Shown piece after piece: positions 1 to 8,508 of a stretch of DNA of 47,390 nucleotides. The notes beneath the pieces were generated by a model, which did not search any database, was not told where the DNA came from, and saw nothing but the letters and a program-made list of their open reading frames with translations. Numbering within the stretch: the first letter of the stretch is position 1; every line of letters begins with the position of its first letter. The position numbers and the translations under genes were made by a program. This DNA is from Burkholderia sp. TSV86 (lineage in GTDB: Bacteria; Pseudomonadota; Gammaproteobacteria; Burkholderiales; Burkholderiaceae), in assembly GCF_001522865.1 (NCBI RefSeq), contig NZ_LOWB01000058.1, positions 1-47,390 of the forward strand. Reading direction: 5' to 3'.

Positions 1-113
1 GGTGGACTCCTTGCTGTTCGCGGCGCGCATTGCCGCTACGGGCTACGCCCTTCGCGCCAATGCGCGCCAGCATGAAAAACCAACCACTGTCAGATTTAGT
101 CTAGTCCACCGCA
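1..113 (-). mobile_element. Right end of an IS481-type insertion sequence (partial)
   Basis: This is the promoter-proximal end of the IS whose other end lies at 47168-47390. The outer 27 bases (87-113), read inward, match the inverted outer end at 47168-47194 at 18 of 27 positions, including the shared TG start and the inner block ATCTGACAG. No transposase reading frame is convincing in these 113 bases, so they are probably the 5' non-coding part plus at most the first codons. If the molecule is circular, the central part of the IS, most of its transposase, is missing from the window. Confidence 0.75.
87..113. repeat. IS right terminal inverted repeat
   Basis: A 27-base imperfect inverted repeat that pairs with 47168-47194. 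The inner nine bases and the terminal TG are identical. It abuts the target-site duplication at 114-120. Confidence 0.7.
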
Positions 114-120
114 CATCAAG
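114..120. repeat. Target-site duplication CATCAAG (right copy)
   Basis: The heptamer CATCAAG directly follows the IS right end. The same heptamer at 47161-47167 directly precedes the IS left end, as expected for a duplicated insertion target. Dropping one copy joins the two virB4 parts in the same reading frame. Confidence 0.75.
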
Positions 121-303
121 CAGGGTCATTCGAGCGTCGTCGTCGAGCTCGATTTGAGCGCGCCTTCGTTCTCCGACGCACTCTCGATCCTGTCCGGCAC
201 GAAGGAGAACGTGCGTCTCTATGAATCCATTGTCGCCGAGCTCGGCACGACCAACCCGGATGCGTGGCTTCCGGTGTTCTACGAAAGGAGAAATGCAGCA
301 TGA
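115..303 (+). pseudogene. virB4: 3' fragment of virB4, cut off by the IS
   Basis: Reading from the duplicated target site gives IKQGHSSVVVELDL, then a segment ending WLPVFYERRNAA and a TGA stop at 301-303. This is the usual C-terminal end of VirB4/CagE ATPases (QGH-S-V-ELDLS ... LSG ... WLPVF). It follows on from the 835 codons at 44663-47167. The fragment has no start codon of its own. Its stop overlaps the virB5 start (ATGA), showing that virB4 and virB5 were adjacent in one operon before the insertion. Confidence 0.9.
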
Positions 304-965
304 AACGCCTTGTTATTACCGCTGCCCTCTTGGCGGCACTGGCTTCCGGGTCGGCCTTCGCGCAGGGCATTCCGGTGTACGACAACACTTCGTTCCTGCA
401 ACTCGTCCAGAGCTTCCAGCAGGCGCAGGCGACCTATCAGCAGTTGCAGCAGACGTACAACTCGACGATCGGCAGCCGCGGCCTGAGCGGTCTCATCAAC
501 AACCCGGCCGCGCGGCAATACCTGCCGTCCGACTTCCAGAATGTGCTGTCGGGAATCAGTACGGGTAGCGGCGATCTGTCGGGCGTGGCGAAACAGATCC
601 TCTCGAAAAGCGCCGTGCTGAGTTCGAGCCAGCTTGCGGCCCTGAGCCCGGCCAACCAGCAGTTGATTTCGAACGCGCGCAATCAAAACGCGTCGCTCGC
701 GGCGGCTGCGCAGTCGGCTTTCTCGGCCGCAGGCCAGCGTTTTTCGACGCTGCAAACGCTGATTGACTCGATCGACTCGGAAACCGACCCGAAGGCCATT
801 CAAGACTTGCAGGCACGGATTCAGGCCGAGAACGTCATGATGCAAAACGAGAATGCGCGCCTTGCGGCCATGAGCGCCGCGAGCACGCAGCAACAGCAAG
901 TGCAGATGCAGGCGGATCGTGAGCGCGCTGTCGGCTTCACGAACACCGCTCCCCCTGCTTTCTAA
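300..965 (+). CDS. virB5: VirB5, minor pilin component of the T4SS
   Basis: A protein of 221 residues with a signal peptide (MKRLVITAALLAALASGSAFA, about residues 1-21) and a helical, glutamine-rich mature part typical of VirB5/TraC. VirB5 sits at the pilus tip and helps contact the recipient. The start was chosen at 300 because AAGGAG lies just upstream, the ATG overlaps the virB4 stop, and the signal peptide begins there; an in-frame ATG at 264 would add a non-signal extension. Position between virB4 and eexN/virB6 supports the call. Its expression now depends on read-through of the IS or on a promoter in it. Confidence 0.9.
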   Translation: MKRLVITAALLAALASGSAFAQGIPVYDNTSFLQLVQSFQQAQATYQQLQQTYNSTIGSRGLSGLINNPAARQYLPSDFQNVLSGISTGSGDLSGVAKQILSKSAVLSSSQLAALSPANQQLISNARNQNASLAAAAQSAFSAAGQRFSTLQTLIDSIDSETDPKAIQDLQARIQAENVMMQNENARLAAMSAASTQQQQVQMQADRERAVGFTNTAPPAF

Positions 966-979
966 GGAGTCACACACTC

Positions 980-1243
980 ATGCGCCGAAACACGCAATTG
1001 AAGGTTGTCGCGGGCTTCGCGTTGTGCGCCGCACTCGCGGCGTGCAACACGAAACCGACTGCGATCCCGTTCTTGGATCGCGTTTTGACCGTCGACGAAT
1101 TCACGCAGCAGGCCGACATGCGCAAGCGTGTCATCGACGCCTGCCACGCGAATCCGGGCGAGCTCGGCCAAGACCCGAACTGCATCAACGCGGCGAAGTC
1201 GGCGGAAGCGCAGTTCACGAAGGGCAATATCCCGAAGTTCTAA
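980..1243 (+). CDS. eexN: EexN-type entry-exclusion lipoprotein
   Basis: An 87-residue protein with a lipoprotein signal (LCAALAAC, lipidated Cys about residue 22). The C-terminal half carries CHANPGELGQDPNCINA, which matches the EexN pattern C-NPGEL-DPNC-NA. EexN-like proteins of T4SS plasmids reduce redundant entry of the same plasmid into a donor. It lies between virB5 and virB6, the usual place for eex genes in IncN-like and PromA-like plasmids. RBS AAGGAG at 964-969. Confidence 0.85.
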   Translation: MRRNTQLKVVAGFALCAALAACNTKPTAIPFLDRVLTVDEFTQQADMRKRVIDACHANPGELGQDPNCINAAKSAEAQFTKGNIPKF

Positions 1244-1258
1244 CGAAGGCACGGCCCC

Positions 1259-2245
1259 ATGAATATCACTCTGTTCCAAAACATATTCACGCACTATCAG
1301 GCCGCGATCGACGCGTTCCTGAATGCGGGAATCTCGCGCACCATCAGCGCGTTTCTTCCGGTCGCGACAACGTGCTTGGGTATCTACTTCATCCTGTACG
1401 CTTGGGCCGGAATTCGGGGCAAGGTGCAAGACTGGGGTAACGATATGGTCGCGCGCACGATCAAGCTCGTGCTCATTCTGAGCATTGGGTTCTCGGTCGC
1501 GGGATACGGTACATACGTGCTCAATCCTGTCCTGAACCTGCCGAACGATCTGACGACGGTTGTAACGGGCCAAACGGCCGACTCCGTTGCCGGCCCGTCG
1601 ATCCTCGATCAGCAGCTTGGCAAGGCAATGGACATGGGTAATGACGCCATGTCGCAAGGTGGCATCACGTCGTCCAGCGGGTTTTCGTACTACCTCGCTG
1701 GCATCGTGTTCTATCTCGCGGGCATCATCATGACTGTCTATGCCGCGTACCTCATCCTGCTCTCTAAGGGCATGCTGACCGTGTTGCTCGCCTTCGGGCC
1801 CATCTTCGTCGGCTGTCTCATCTTCGACGTGACCAAGCGGTTTTTCGATGCATGGCTCGGCCTCATCGTCAATTACATCTTCGTCAACGTGTTCGCGGTA
1901 ACGATCGTGTCGTTCACGTTCGTCGCCTTCCAGCAATACCTTGCGGCAATGAACTCCGAATCGGGCCTCGGCGGTGCGCTCGGTCTGCTCGTTATCGCGA
2001 TCATCGACATTCTCATCATCATGGGCGTGCCGCATGTCGCATCGAGTCTCGCGGGTGGTTCGCCGGTCGGTACTGGCTTCGGCAATTGGGTCGTCTCGAC
2101 CGCGACGGGCGGCGCTTCGCGCGTGCTCGCCGGCAAGCTGGGTCAGGGCGCGAAGTGGACGGGCGGGAAAGCCGGCCTCGGCGCGCGTGCTGCGGCCCGC
2201 GCTGCGACGAGCCGGTTCCGCATGAACAGCGTCAAGGGGCTCTGA
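1259..2245 (+). CDS. virB6: VirB6, polytopic inner-membrane T4SS protein
   Basis: A protein of 328 residues with at least six hydrophobic segments (about residues 33-52, 70-88, 145-170, 173-192, 200-225, 237-258), including the typical central region with the VirB6 pattern LLSKGMLTVLLAFGPIFVGCLIFD. VirB6 forms part of the inner-membrane channel and contacts the DNA substrate. The C-terminal 60 residues are a Gly/Ala/Arg-rich cytoplasmic tail. It is the last gene before a terminator at 2265-2295, so it ends the virB2-virB6 transcription unit. Confidence 0.92.
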   Translation: MNITLFQNIFTHYQAAIDAFLNAGISRTISAFLPVATTCLGIYFILYAWAGIRGKVQDWGNDMVARTIKLVLILSIGFSVAGYGTYVLNPVLNLPNDLTTVVTGQTADSVAGPSILDQQLGKAMDMGNDAMSQGGITSSSGFSYYLAGIVFYLAGIIMTVYAAYLILLSKGMLTVLLAFGPIFVGCLIFDVTKRFFDAWLGLIVNYIFVNVFAVTIVSFTFVAFQQYLAAMNSESGLGGALGLLVIAIIDILIIMGVPHVASSLAGGSPVGTGFGNWVVSTATGGASRVLAGKLGQGAKWTGGKAGLGARAAARAATSRFRMNSVKGL

Positions 2246-2264
2246 CGATCTAACCATCGGGTCA

Positions 2265-2295
2265 AAGCGGCGGGTTTCCGCCCGCTGCTTTTTCT
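2265..2295 (+). terminator. Rho-independent terminator after virB6
   Basis: A GC-rich stem of about nine base pairs (AAGCGGCGGG paired with CCCGCTGCTT around TTTCCG) is followed by a T run. It separates the virB2-virB6 block from virB7-virB10, which has its own operator region at 2308-2351. Confidence 0.8.
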
Positions 2296-2307
2296 TCGCC
2301 CCAACTC

Positions 2308-2351
2308 ATCAAAACATACTGTTTTGATAAATCAAAATGTGCTATCTTGAT
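2308..2351. promoter_or_regulatory. Tandem type-B operators upstream of virB7
   Basis: The first site (2308-2328) is a perfect inverted repeat, ATCAAAA-N7-TTTTGAT. A second, imperfect site (2331-2351, ATCAAAA-N7-TCTTGAT) begins 23 bases later. The same site is found at 39649-39669 and 43375-43395, also ahead of transfer operons. A convincing -35/-10 pair was not found here. Confidence 0.75.
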
Positions 2352-2383
2352 TAGCGATTATCTAGTTCCTGGGAGTCCAAACC

Positions 2384-2572
2384 ATGCGCTACACCTTCCT
2401 CGCTTTGCTCGCGCTGCTGCTGTCAGCTTGCGCATCTGGCCCGCCGAAGCCAGTCACGTGCGACGGTTCAAACCTTCGTCCGATCAACCCCGGCTATTCG
2501 GTGCAGTACCAGCCGAAGGCTGACGTTTCTTCGGCTGCGCCGGCTTCGGCCGCGTCGGCCGCACACCCCTGA
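2384..2572 (+). CDS. virB7: VirB7-like outer-membrane lipoprotein
   Basis: A 62-residue protein with a lipoprotein signal (LALLLSAC, Cys about residue 16), a short mature part with one further Cys, and an Ala/Ser-rich end. Size and position directly before virB8-virB9-virB10 fit VirB7/TraN, which is lipidated and stabilises VirB9 in the outer-membrane core complex. It is the first gene after the type-B operators. Confidence 0.8.
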   Translation: MRYTFLALLALLLSACASGPPKPVTCDGSNLRPINPGYSVQYQPKADVSSAAPASAASAAHP

Positions 2573-2589
2573 CCTGACGGAGTGACGTA

Positions 2590-3345
2590 ATGCAACCGAA
2601 GACGCCCGAACCGGTGCGCGAGAGTTTGACGATGCACCACATGACGCCCGAAGAAGAGCGCGAGTATTTTGCGCGCGCTCGCACGTGGGACGAGGACCGC
2701 GTGACAAAAGCGGAAGCGAGCGAGAAACGCGCGTGGACCGTTGCGCGGTGGCAGTGGGTCGTGATTGTGCTGATTATCGTGCTCGCTATCGTGCTGGCCG
2801 CCTCGCGCAAGGTGTTCCCGTTCCTCATCATCCAGCATGCGGACGGCACGACCGAAACGACCGATCTGCTCGCGAATTCGCAGCAGACCTATCAAGAAGC
2901 GCTGAATCAGTATTTCATCCGGCAGGCTGTGCAGTACCGCGAGAACTACAACTACTCGCAGGCTCAGACGCTTTTCAACATGGCGCAGTTGTTCAACTCG
3001 CCCGAACAGCAGAAGGTCTACAAGGCGCAGTCCGACCCGGATAACCCCGAGTCGCCCTCGGCGAAGTATTCGAATCGCTTCGATGTGACGATCGACGAGA
3101 ACAGCCCGCCCGTCACGCAGGATTTCAACAAGCACACCGGCATCACGATCGCCACGTACCGCTGGCGTCAGATTGTCACGCCGAAGGATGGAAGCCTGCC
3201 GGCGAAGCCCGTCAACTGGATTTCGACGATCACGTACAAGTACGTTGGTACGCCCGCGAATGCGAAGGTGCGTTCGATCAATCCGTTGGGCTTCCAAGTC
3301 CTCGACTATCGCCGCGACCCGGACCAAGGGGGGGCACTGCAATGA
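2590..3345 (+). CDS. virB8: VirB8, inner-membrane assembly factor
   Basis: A 251-residue protein with a cytoplasmic N-terminus, one membrane anchor at about residues 54-71 (WVVIVLIIVLAIVLAA) and a periplasmic NTF2-like domain, the standard VirB8 architecture. The family bridges VirB9/VirB10 with the inner-membrane complex. An ATGA overlap with virB9 indicates translational coupling. Confidence 0.92.
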   Translation: MQPKTPEPVRESLTMHHMTPEEEREYFARARTWDEDRVTKAEASEKRAWTVARWQWVVIVLIIVLAIVLAASRKVFPFLIIQHADGTTETTDLLANSQQTYQEALNQYFIRQAVQYRENYNYSQAQTLFNMAQLFNSPEQQKVYKAQSDPDNPESPSAKYSNRFDVTIDENSPPVTQDFNKHTGITIATYRWRQIVTPKDGSLPAKPVNWISTITYKYVGTPANAKVRSINPLGFQVLDYRRDPDQGGALQ

Positions 3346-4166
3346 AACGCTTCCCTGCCCTCTTGGCTGCTCTGCTGATCGCTGCGGCCGTCGTGCCGAA
3401 CCTCGCCTGTGCGGAGTCGATTCCGATGGCGAGCCCGGAAGATCCCCATATTCGGGTGGTCAAGTATGACCGCGCCGATGCGGTGCGACTGGTGGTTGCC
3501 TACGGGCAACGCACCCATATCGAGTTCGGCGCGGGTGAAACCGTGACGTATGTATCGACCGGCGACGATGCCGCATGGGACGTCGGCCCGGCCAAGAACA
3601 TCAAGAATCACCTGTTCTTGAAGCCAGTCGATAAATTCCCGCAGACGAACTTGATCGTCGTCACTAACAAGCGCACGTATAACCTCAATCTCGTCGTTGG
3701 AACGAAGGCCACGTACTACGCCGATCTGCTCTATGTGTACCCCGACGAGCTCAAGGCGAAGGCCGACGCGAAGCACGCGCAATCGACGCTCGACGCAACG
3801 AGCGCCGGCAGCGAGCCGAAGCCCGGCGACAACACGAACTATTGGGTGCAGGGCTCGGACGAGCTCACGCCATCGCGTGCGTGGGATGACGGGCGGTTCA
3901 CGTACATCGCCTTCCCGGCCGGCGCGCAGTTGCCCGCCATGTATACGGTGGGCGATGACGGCGAAGAAGTCATCGCGAATCCGTCCGTCGATCCGAATAC
4001 CGGCGTCCTGTCCCTGCCCTACCTCGTCAAGAAGCTCGTTCTGCGGCGCGGCGACAAGCTCGTCGCGTGCGTGTTCAACAAGAGCTATAGCGGGCCGGGC
4101 CGTGGTTCTCCGACCGGCACGATTTCGAACAAGGTAGTACGCACGATCAAGGGGGCGGCGCAATGA
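3342..4166 (+). CDS. virB9: VirB9, outer-membrane core component
   Basis: A 274-residue protein with a signal peptide (about residues 1-25, ending NLACAES) and the VirB9/CagX pattern, including DDAAWDVGPAKNIKNHLFLKP and the late FTYIAFPAG and YTVGDDGEE segments. VirB9 forms the outer ring with VirB7 and VirB10. Start overlaps virB8 and stop overlaps virB10. Confidence 0.93.
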   Translation: MKRFPALLAALLIAAAVVPNLACAESIPMASPEDPHIRVVKYDRADAVRLVVAYGQRTHIEFGAGETVTYVSTGDDAAWDVGPAKNIKNHLFLKPVDKFPQTNLIVVTNKRTYNLNLVVGTKATYYADLLYVYPDELKAKADAKHAQSTLDATSAGSEPKPGDNTNYWVQGSDELTPSRAWDDGRFTYIAFPAGAQLPAMYTVGDDGEEVIANPSVDPNTGVLSLPYLVKKLVLRRGDKLVACVFNKSYSGPGRGSPTGTISNKVVRTIKGAAQ

Positions 4167-5362
4167 GCATCTTCGATCGCTTCAAGCGCAACCAGCCGAA
4201 CGCCGGCGAGACTGTTGAACAGTCCTCCATCGAGCCCGTACAGATCGAAGGCGATCGCGGCATTCCTTCGGTCAACACGAAGCGCCGCTCGTCGTTGATG
4301 ACACGGCTTCTCGCTGGCGTGCTCTTCCTGTTCGCGCTCGCCCTGCTTGCCGTGTCCGTGTGGACGCTCTACAAGAAGTATTTCGCGCCTGCCGAAACGC
4401 CCACTCAGGCGACGGGCAAGAAGCGCGACGAGCTCGGCAACAGTGCGCCGCTCGACTTCTCGAAGGCAAAACCCGCCTTGCCGGCCTCACAGCCGGCAAG
4501 CGTGACTCCGCAGCCGGCATCGCAGCCCGCAGCGGCATCGCAACCCGCCGCGCAGCCTGTACGGGTGCAGGGCCAGCAGAAGGTTCCCTTGACGCCTGCG
4601 CAGCGCCGGATGGAGAAGGGCATGCTGTACGGTAGCGGTGAGTCTGCGGAAGCTGTGCAACCGCCTCCCGGCGGTGGTGCGGGTGGCGCAGGACCGCTTG
4701 GCGGTGGCAACGGCTCGCAGCAGAACGGCCTCGGCTCGATGCTGTCGAGCACGCGCACGCCGATGGCCGTTGCGTCGTTGCTGCCCGATCCCGACTACCT
4801 CATCCAGAAGGGCACGATCATCGACTGTATCGCGCAGTCCGCTATCAACACGACGCAGCCGGGCATGCTCAATTGCATTGGCTCCGACGACGTGTATAGC
4901 AAGAGCAATCGTGTGAAGCTGCTCGATCGCGGGACGGTCTACCACGTCGAGTATCAGCGCGGGTTGAATCAGGGGCAGGACCGTATTTTCCTGCTCGCGA
5001 GCCGCGCGGATACACCGCAGAATGTGTCGATCGACCTCGATTCGCCAGTTACCGACGCACTCGGTCGTGCGGGCCTCGATGGCACGATCAACACGCATTT
5101 CTGGCAGCGCTTCGGCGGCGCAATCATGGTCGGCCTGATTGGCGATTTCGGGCAGGCGGTATCAAACAAGGCCATGTCGAGCGGCAGTCAGTTCAGCGTC
5201 AACAACACGACGCAAAGCACAAGCAGTGCGGCCGACGTTGCGCTTCAAAACTCGGTCAACATTCCGCCGACACTGGAACATAACCAAGGCGCGCATATCA
5301 AGCTGTATATCGCACGCGACCTTGATTTCCGAAGTGTGTACGGCCTCGCGGAACAGCAGTAA
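4163..5362 (+). CDS. virB10: VirB10, core-complex scaffold
   Basis: A 399-residue protein with a cytoplasmic N-terminus, one membrane helix (about residues 48-68), a Pro/Ala/Gln-rich periplasmic stretch (about 100-145) and a conserved C-terminal beta-barrel domain with the TrbI-type sequence around ASLLPDPDYLIQKGTIIDC. The segment HFWQRFGGAIMVGLIGDFGQ is the antenna that spans the outer membrane. VirB10 spans both membranes and relays energy from VirB4/VirB11/VirD4. A strong terminator follows at 5369-5400. Confidence 0.95.
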   Translation: MSIFDRFKRNQPNAGETVEQSSIEPVQIEGDRGIPSVNTKRRSSLMTRLLAGVLFLFALALLAVSVWTLYKKYFAPAETPTQATGKKRDELGNSAPLDFSKAKPALPASQPASVTPQPASQPAAASQPAAQPVRVQGQQKVPLTPAQRRMEKGMLYGSGESAEAVQPPPGGGAGGAGPLGGGNGSQQNGLGSMLSSTRTPMAVASLLPDPDYLIQKGTIIDCIAQSAINTTQPGMLNCIGSDDVYSKSNRVKLLDRGTVYHVEYQRGLNQGQDRIFLLASRADTPQNVSIDLDSPVTDALGRAGLDGTINTHFWQRFGGAIMVGLIGDFGQAVSNKAMSSGSQFSVNNTTQSTSSAADVALQNSVNIPPTLEHNQGAHIKLYIARDLDFRSVYGLAEQQ

Positions 5363-5368
5363 CGCGAG

Positions 5369-5400
5369 CACTCCCCGGTCGAGCTCCGGGGAGTTTTTCT
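5369..5400 (+). terminator. Strong terminator between virB10 and virB11
   Basis: A perfect 8-bp stem (CTCCCCGG / CCGGGGAG, 7-base loop) is followed by TTTTT. It lies in the 52-base gap between virB10 and virB11, so only part of the transcripts may reach virB11-virD4. Confidence 0.8.
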
Positions 5401-5414
5401 TTGAGGGCCAATCT

Positions 5415-6557
5415 ATGCAATCGCAACAACACTCCCGCACAAACGGCGTTGATTCGGCGGTGCTGTCGAAAGCGCCGCTCGACTACGGCAAGCCGCGCGA
5501 CGCGAAGGATGAGCGGTCATCGTCCCTGCTGCGCTATCTGGACGAAGGGCTCGGCGAGTTCATGAACGACCCGGAAATCACCGACATTACGATCGACTAT
5601 GCCGGCATGGTCGGCACGCTCGCATCGGATGGGTGGATTTTCCATAAGCGCGAGAACATCACCGAGAACTGGTGCCGCAATATCGCGTATTCGCTTGCGA
5701 GCTACCGCAAGCAAACCATCAGCGATGAAAAGCCCCTGCTCGGCGGCACGTTGCCGGGCGGTGAACGCGTTGCGATCGCGCTGCCGCCTGCGACGCCGGC
5801 CGGCGAAGTCTCTATCTCGATTCGCAAGCCATCGCGCCGACGCATGACGATCCATGAAATCGACGCGGGCGGTGCGTTCGCCGACACGATCTGCGAATAC
5901 GACACGACAGAAGAGGAACAGGCGCGTATCCGGCTCTCGCCCGAAGAGCGCGAGCTTTGGGACCTTTTCATCGCGCGGCGTTTCGTCGAGTTCATCGAAC
6001 GCGCCGTCGCGGTGTACCGGAAGAATTTCATCGCGTCGGGTGCGACCGGTAGCGGCAAGACGACGATCGGCAAGGCGATCGCCGACTTGATTCCGGCGAA
6101 CGAGCGGCTTATCACGATCGAAGATACGCCGGAAATGGATCTGCCGAAGCATCCGCATCGCGTCCACCTGTTCTACAGCAAGGGCGATCAAGGCGTGTCG
6201 AAGGTCACGGCGAAAGACCTGCTCGAAAGCTGCCTGCGCATGAAGCCCGATCGTATCTTGCTGTCCGAGCTGCGGTCGGACGAAGCGTATTACTACCTGC
6301 GCAACGTCAACAGCGGGCATCCTGGCTCGATCACGACGATCCACGCTGACTCCGCGCCGCTCACGTTCACGCAATTGCTGCTGCTCATCAAGGATAGCCG
6401 CAGCGGTGGCGGCATGACGAACACGGAAATCTACGCGCTGCTGCACGCGCTGGTCGATGTTGTCGCGCACTTCAAATTCGATACCGTGAAGCGCAAGCGC
6501 GTCTGCACTGGCATCTATTTCGACCCGTTCAAGAAAAGGATGGCGATCCGTGGCTAA
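5415..6557 (+). CDS. virB11: VirB11, hexameric traffic ATPase
   Basis: A 380-residue secretion ATPase of the VirB11/PulE type. Walker A is GATGSGKTT (about residues 209-217), followed by the Asp box ITIEDTPEMDL, Walker B MKPDRILLSELRSDEAYYYL and the His box GHPGSITTIHAD. The ATP-driven switch between pilus assembly and DNA export is its known role, at the inner face of the membrane. Start at 5415 has GAGGG upstream. It overlaps virD4 by eight bases. Confidence 0.95.
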   Translation: MQSQQHSRTNGVDSAVLSKAPLDYGKPRDAKDERSSSLLRYLDEGLGEFMNDPEITDITIDYAGMVGTLASDGWIFHKRENITENWCRNIAYSLASYRKQTISDEKPLLGGTLPGGERVAIALPPATPAGEVSISIRKPSRRRMTIHEIDAGGAFADTICEYDTTEEEQARIRLSPEERELWDLFIARRFVEFIERAVAVYRKNFIASGATGSGKTTIGKAIADLIPANERLITIEDTPEMDLPKHPHRVHLFYSKGDQGVSKVTAKDLLESCLRMKPDRILLSELRSDEAYYYLRNVNSGHPGSITTIHADSAPLTFTQLLLLIKDSRSGGGMTNTEIYALLHALVDVVAHFKFDTVKRKRVCTGIYFDPFKKRMAIRG

Positions 6558-8496
6558 AGCTCTCCGCATTCTGGCCGGCATCGTTCTCTCGGCCCTGTTG
6601 TTGGCCCTCATGTTCGGCTATCTGTCGAGCGCGCTTTTCGTGCTGCTCTACACGCTCAAGTTCGACGTGCATCAGGTCGGCTTGCTGCGCACGTTCGAAT
6701 ACGCGCGCTACTACTGGACTGACAACGCCGTGAAGTGGCGTTTGATCGTGTCGTGGTCCATCGCCGGCCTGATCGTCGTTATGCCGATCATCGGCATGAT
6801 CGCGCTGGTGATTCGCAAGATGCTGGCCGGCGAAAAGCTGTTCGGCGATGCCAAATGGGCGACGCCGGAAGAGGTGCAGCAATCCGGCCTGCTCGGCGAG
6901 CGCGGCATTATCGTCGGTAAGTACAAGGGCCGGTATCTGACCTTCGACGGTCAGCAATTCGTGCTGCTTTACGCGCCTACGCGATCGGGCAAGGGCGTCG
7001 GCGTCGTCGTGCCGAACTGCTTGAACTGGCCTGATTCGTTGGTGGTGCTCGACATTAAGCCCGAGCTCTGGCGCATCGCGTCGGGCTTCCGTCGCAAACA
7101 TGGGCACGAGTGCTACCAGTTCTCGCCGCTCTCGCCGAACACGCATCGCTGGAATCCGCTGCACTACATTTCGGACGATCGCAACAGGCGCATTACTGAC
7201 ATTCAGCAGATTGCAAATATGCTGGTGCCCGACCGGCCGGGTGTCGATCCGATCTGGACGGCCACGCCTCGCAAGCTGTTTCTCGGTGTCGTGCTCTACA
7301 TGCTCGAAACGCCGGGCGTGCCGGTGACACTCGGCGAACTGCTGCGGCAACTTTCGACGGCCGAAGATACGGCGAGCTACTTTGCGCGCGTCATCAACGA
7401 GCGCGAAGGATCTGACAACGAGCTCAGTTTCGCGTGTACGCAAGCGCTTATCAGCTTCATCGGCATCGAGTCGGAGAAAACGCGATCGGGCGTCAAGGAA
7501 TCGCTCACGTCCACGCTCGAACTGTGGGCGAATCCGACGATCGACGCGGCGACGAGCGGCAACGACTTCGACTTGCGCGACCTTCGCAAGCGCCGCATGG
7601 GCGTGTTCCTGAGCATGAAGCCTGCGCAGCTTGAAATGCTCGCGCCGGTCATCAACCTGTTTTATCAGCAGGTGTTCAACCTGAACACCGACCAGATGCC
7701 GGAAGAGAATCCCGAGCTCAAGTATCAGGTGCTGTTCGTCAACGACGAGTTTCCGGCGATTGGCAAGATCGGCATCGTGGCGAAGGCAAACGCGTACATC
7801 GCCGGTTTCAACCTGCGACTGCTCACGATCTGCCAGAGCCCGGCGCAAATCCGCTCGGTCTATGGTGCGGACGACGCCGAGAGTTTCTTCGATAACCACG
7901 CGCTGGAAATCGTGTTCCGGCCCAAGAACAAGAAAATCGCGAAGGAAATTTCGGACAACCTGGGGACGAAAACGATCGACGTCACGTCGAAGAGCCGACC
8001 GCACTTGGGCGGCAAGGGTGGGTCGAATACCTCATCGCAGCAGGGGCGCGCGCTCATGCTCGCGCAAGAGCTCCGCAAGCTCGGAACGAAGCATCAAATC
8101 ATCTTCCACGAAGAGATGGATAACCCGCTGTGGTGCGACAAGGTGCGGTACTACAAGGACCGCAATTTCAAGTCGCGACTGCTGCCGGCTGCGTCGGTGC
8201 CTGAGCTCGATCTGTCGGGCGTGCTGGCCCGGCAGGACGAATTGCAGGCGCAGTACAAGGCGCTACGCGAAGAGCAGGAAGCCGCCGAAGCCGCGGCCGC
8301 TGGCGAGGCCACTGAGCCCGAGTTTGTCGAAGTGACGCTCGACAACCTCGACAAGATCATGGCCGAGTCGCACACGATCAGCCTCAACGATCTTGAGCTT
8401 CCCGACGAACTCAAGGAGCAACTACCCGAGTCAATTGCGAGCGAAGAAGAAGTCGATGAGCTCGTCAATCTCTTTTTGGCGGAAGCCGAAGCATAA
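6550..8496 (+). CDS. virD4: VirD4/TraG-type coupling protein
   Basis: A 648-residue coupling ATPase starting with GTG. Two membrane segments (about residues 5-35 and 70-92) precede the TraG/VirD4 domain with Walker A APTRSGKGVG (about residues 142-151) and Walker B LFVNDEFPAIG (about 394-404). It recruits the relaxase-DNA complex to the secretion channel. The last 100 residues are acidic and Glu-rich, a variable part in this family that may bind substrates. RBS-driven neighbour at 8509 follows closely. Confidence 0.95.
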   Translation: MAKALRILAGIVLSALLLALMFGYLSSALFVLLYTLKFDVHQVGLLRTFEYARYYWTDNAVKWRLIVSWSIAGLIVVMPIIGMIALVIRKMLAGEKLFGDAKWATPEEVQQSGLLGERGIIVGKYKGRYLTFDGQQFVLLYAPTRSGKGVGVVVPNCLNWPDSLVVLDIKPELWRIASGFRRKHGHECYQFSPLSPNTHRWNPLHYISDDRNRRITDIQQIANMLVPDRPGVDPIWTATPRKLFLGVVLYMLETPGVPVTLGELLRQLSTAEDTASYFARVINEREGSDNELSFACTQALISFIGIESEKTRSGVKESLTSTLELWANPTIDAATSGNDFDLRDLRKRRMGVFLSMKPAQLEMLAPVINLFYQQVFNLNTDQMPEENPELKYQVLFVNDEFPAIGKIGIVAKANAYIAGFNLRLLTICQSPAQIRSVYGADDAESFFDNHALEIVFRPKNKKIAKEISDNLGTKTIDVTSKSRPHLGGKGGSNTSSQQGRALMLAQELRKLGTKHQIIFHEEMDNPLWCDKVRYYKDRNFKSRLLPAASVPELDLSGVLARQDELQAQYKALREEQEAAEAAAAGEATEPEFVEVTLDNLDKIMAESHTISLNDLELPDELKEQLPESIASEEEVDELVNLFLAEAEA

Positions 8497-8508
8497 GGAG
8501 TCACGCAC

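Noticed and set aside
962..2257. 431-codon - strand frame opposite virB6
   Set aside because: Shadow frame with Arg/His-rich composition.
6529..8004. 491-codon - strand frame opposite virD4
   Set aside because: Shadow frame; virD4 on the + strand has clear motifs.
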